Shown: piece after piece, positions 50,746-50,782 of the stretch
Layout of the letters: every line of letters starts with the position of its first letter
Position numbering within the stretch: position 1 is the first letter of the stretch
Origin: Roseospira navarrensis
Lineage (GTDB): Bacteria; Pseudomonadota; Alphaproteobacteria; Rhodospirillales; Rhodospirillaceae
NCBI RefSeq assembly: GCF_009601025.1
Contig: NZ_WIVE01000030.1
Location: 1 to 50,782, forward strand
DNA length: 50,782 nucleotides
Direction: 5' to 3'
Translations under genes and position numbers: made by a program
Notes under the pieces: generated by a model
Told to the model about the DNA's origin: nothing
The model's input: the letters and a program-made list of their open reading frames with translations, nothing else
Databases searched by the model: none

Positions 50746-50782
50746 ATGAGCAAGTTTCCTCGATCCCTGCTCGAATTCCAGC
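50746..50782 (+). CDS. start of a probable transposase gene (cut by window edge)
   Basis: Only the first twelve codons are in view (ATG at 50746, CGGAG upstream): MSKFPRSLLEFQ. That start resembles the beginning of IS1595-type transposases (a short Phe-Pro-x-x-Leu-x-x-Phe stretch before the zinc-finger region), but twelve residues are not enough for certainty. If so, 50669-50745 would include the left end of the element. Confidence 0.35.
   Translation, partial: MSKFPRSLLEFQ

Overview
The window reads as ordinary chromosome of a GC-rich alphaproteobacterium. Gene content and order (rplM-rpsI; an alaC-type aminotransferase followed by hom, glpX and recJ; rlpA-dac-tmk-holB-metG-tatD-MBL; a SUV3-like helicase overlapping an S4 protein; an ATP12 chaperone) fit Rhodospirillales best. 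That placement is inference from synteny and protein style, not from a marker search. No rRNA, tRNA or CRISPR array was found. Almost all of the sequence is coding, with many 4-base stop/start overlaps.

Layout. 1-335: non-coding, with a perfect long palindrome and smaller inverted repeats. 336-3264: a membrane protein with a WYL-like N-terminus, an ECHDC3-type crotonase homologue, a small exported protein and a PaaI-type thioesterase. 3306-4463: rplM-rpsI with a promoter and a good terminator. 4653-7594: a complete TRAP transporter (dctP, dctQ, dctM) with an attenuator-like hairpin between dctP and dctQ. 7726-13207: aminotransferase, homoserine dehydrogenase, a GlpX homologue and RecJ. 13373-17184: an unrecognised 436-residue protein, a lytic transglycosylase and RlpA. 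17286-23690: D,D-carboxypeptidase, tmk, holB, metG, tatD and a metallo-beta-lactamase-fold enzyme in tight succession. 23829-28790: a solute-binding-like protein with a large low-complexity insertion, divergent from dnaE.

28791-29770 is the only clearly accessory stretch: visibly AT-rich, with a two-gene cassette of unknown function and its own promoter. From 29859 most genes lie on the minus strand: an EF-G-like GTPase, S4 protein and helicase, HPF, (htpG on plus), a membrane protein with a tail-anchored pseudokinase, purA, a DHH phosphoesterase, a metallo-beta-lactamase-fold hydrolase, ATP12, AsmA, a HAD phosphatase, a DUF2059-like protein, a pseudouridine synthase and CrcB. The right edge has a small one-helix protein with a perfect -10 box and the first codons of a probable transposase.

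Most unusual points: the GlpX homologue has lost several residues that bind metal and substrate in E. coli GlpX but keeps its conserved gene position; the kinase-like protein lacks the catalytic aspartate and sits beside a small membrane protein; a type-2 periplasmic binding fold is split by about 200 disordered residues; the AT-rich two-gene cassette sits next to dnaE; and the crotonase homologue lacks both catalytic glutamates. No defence system or other large new system was recognised.
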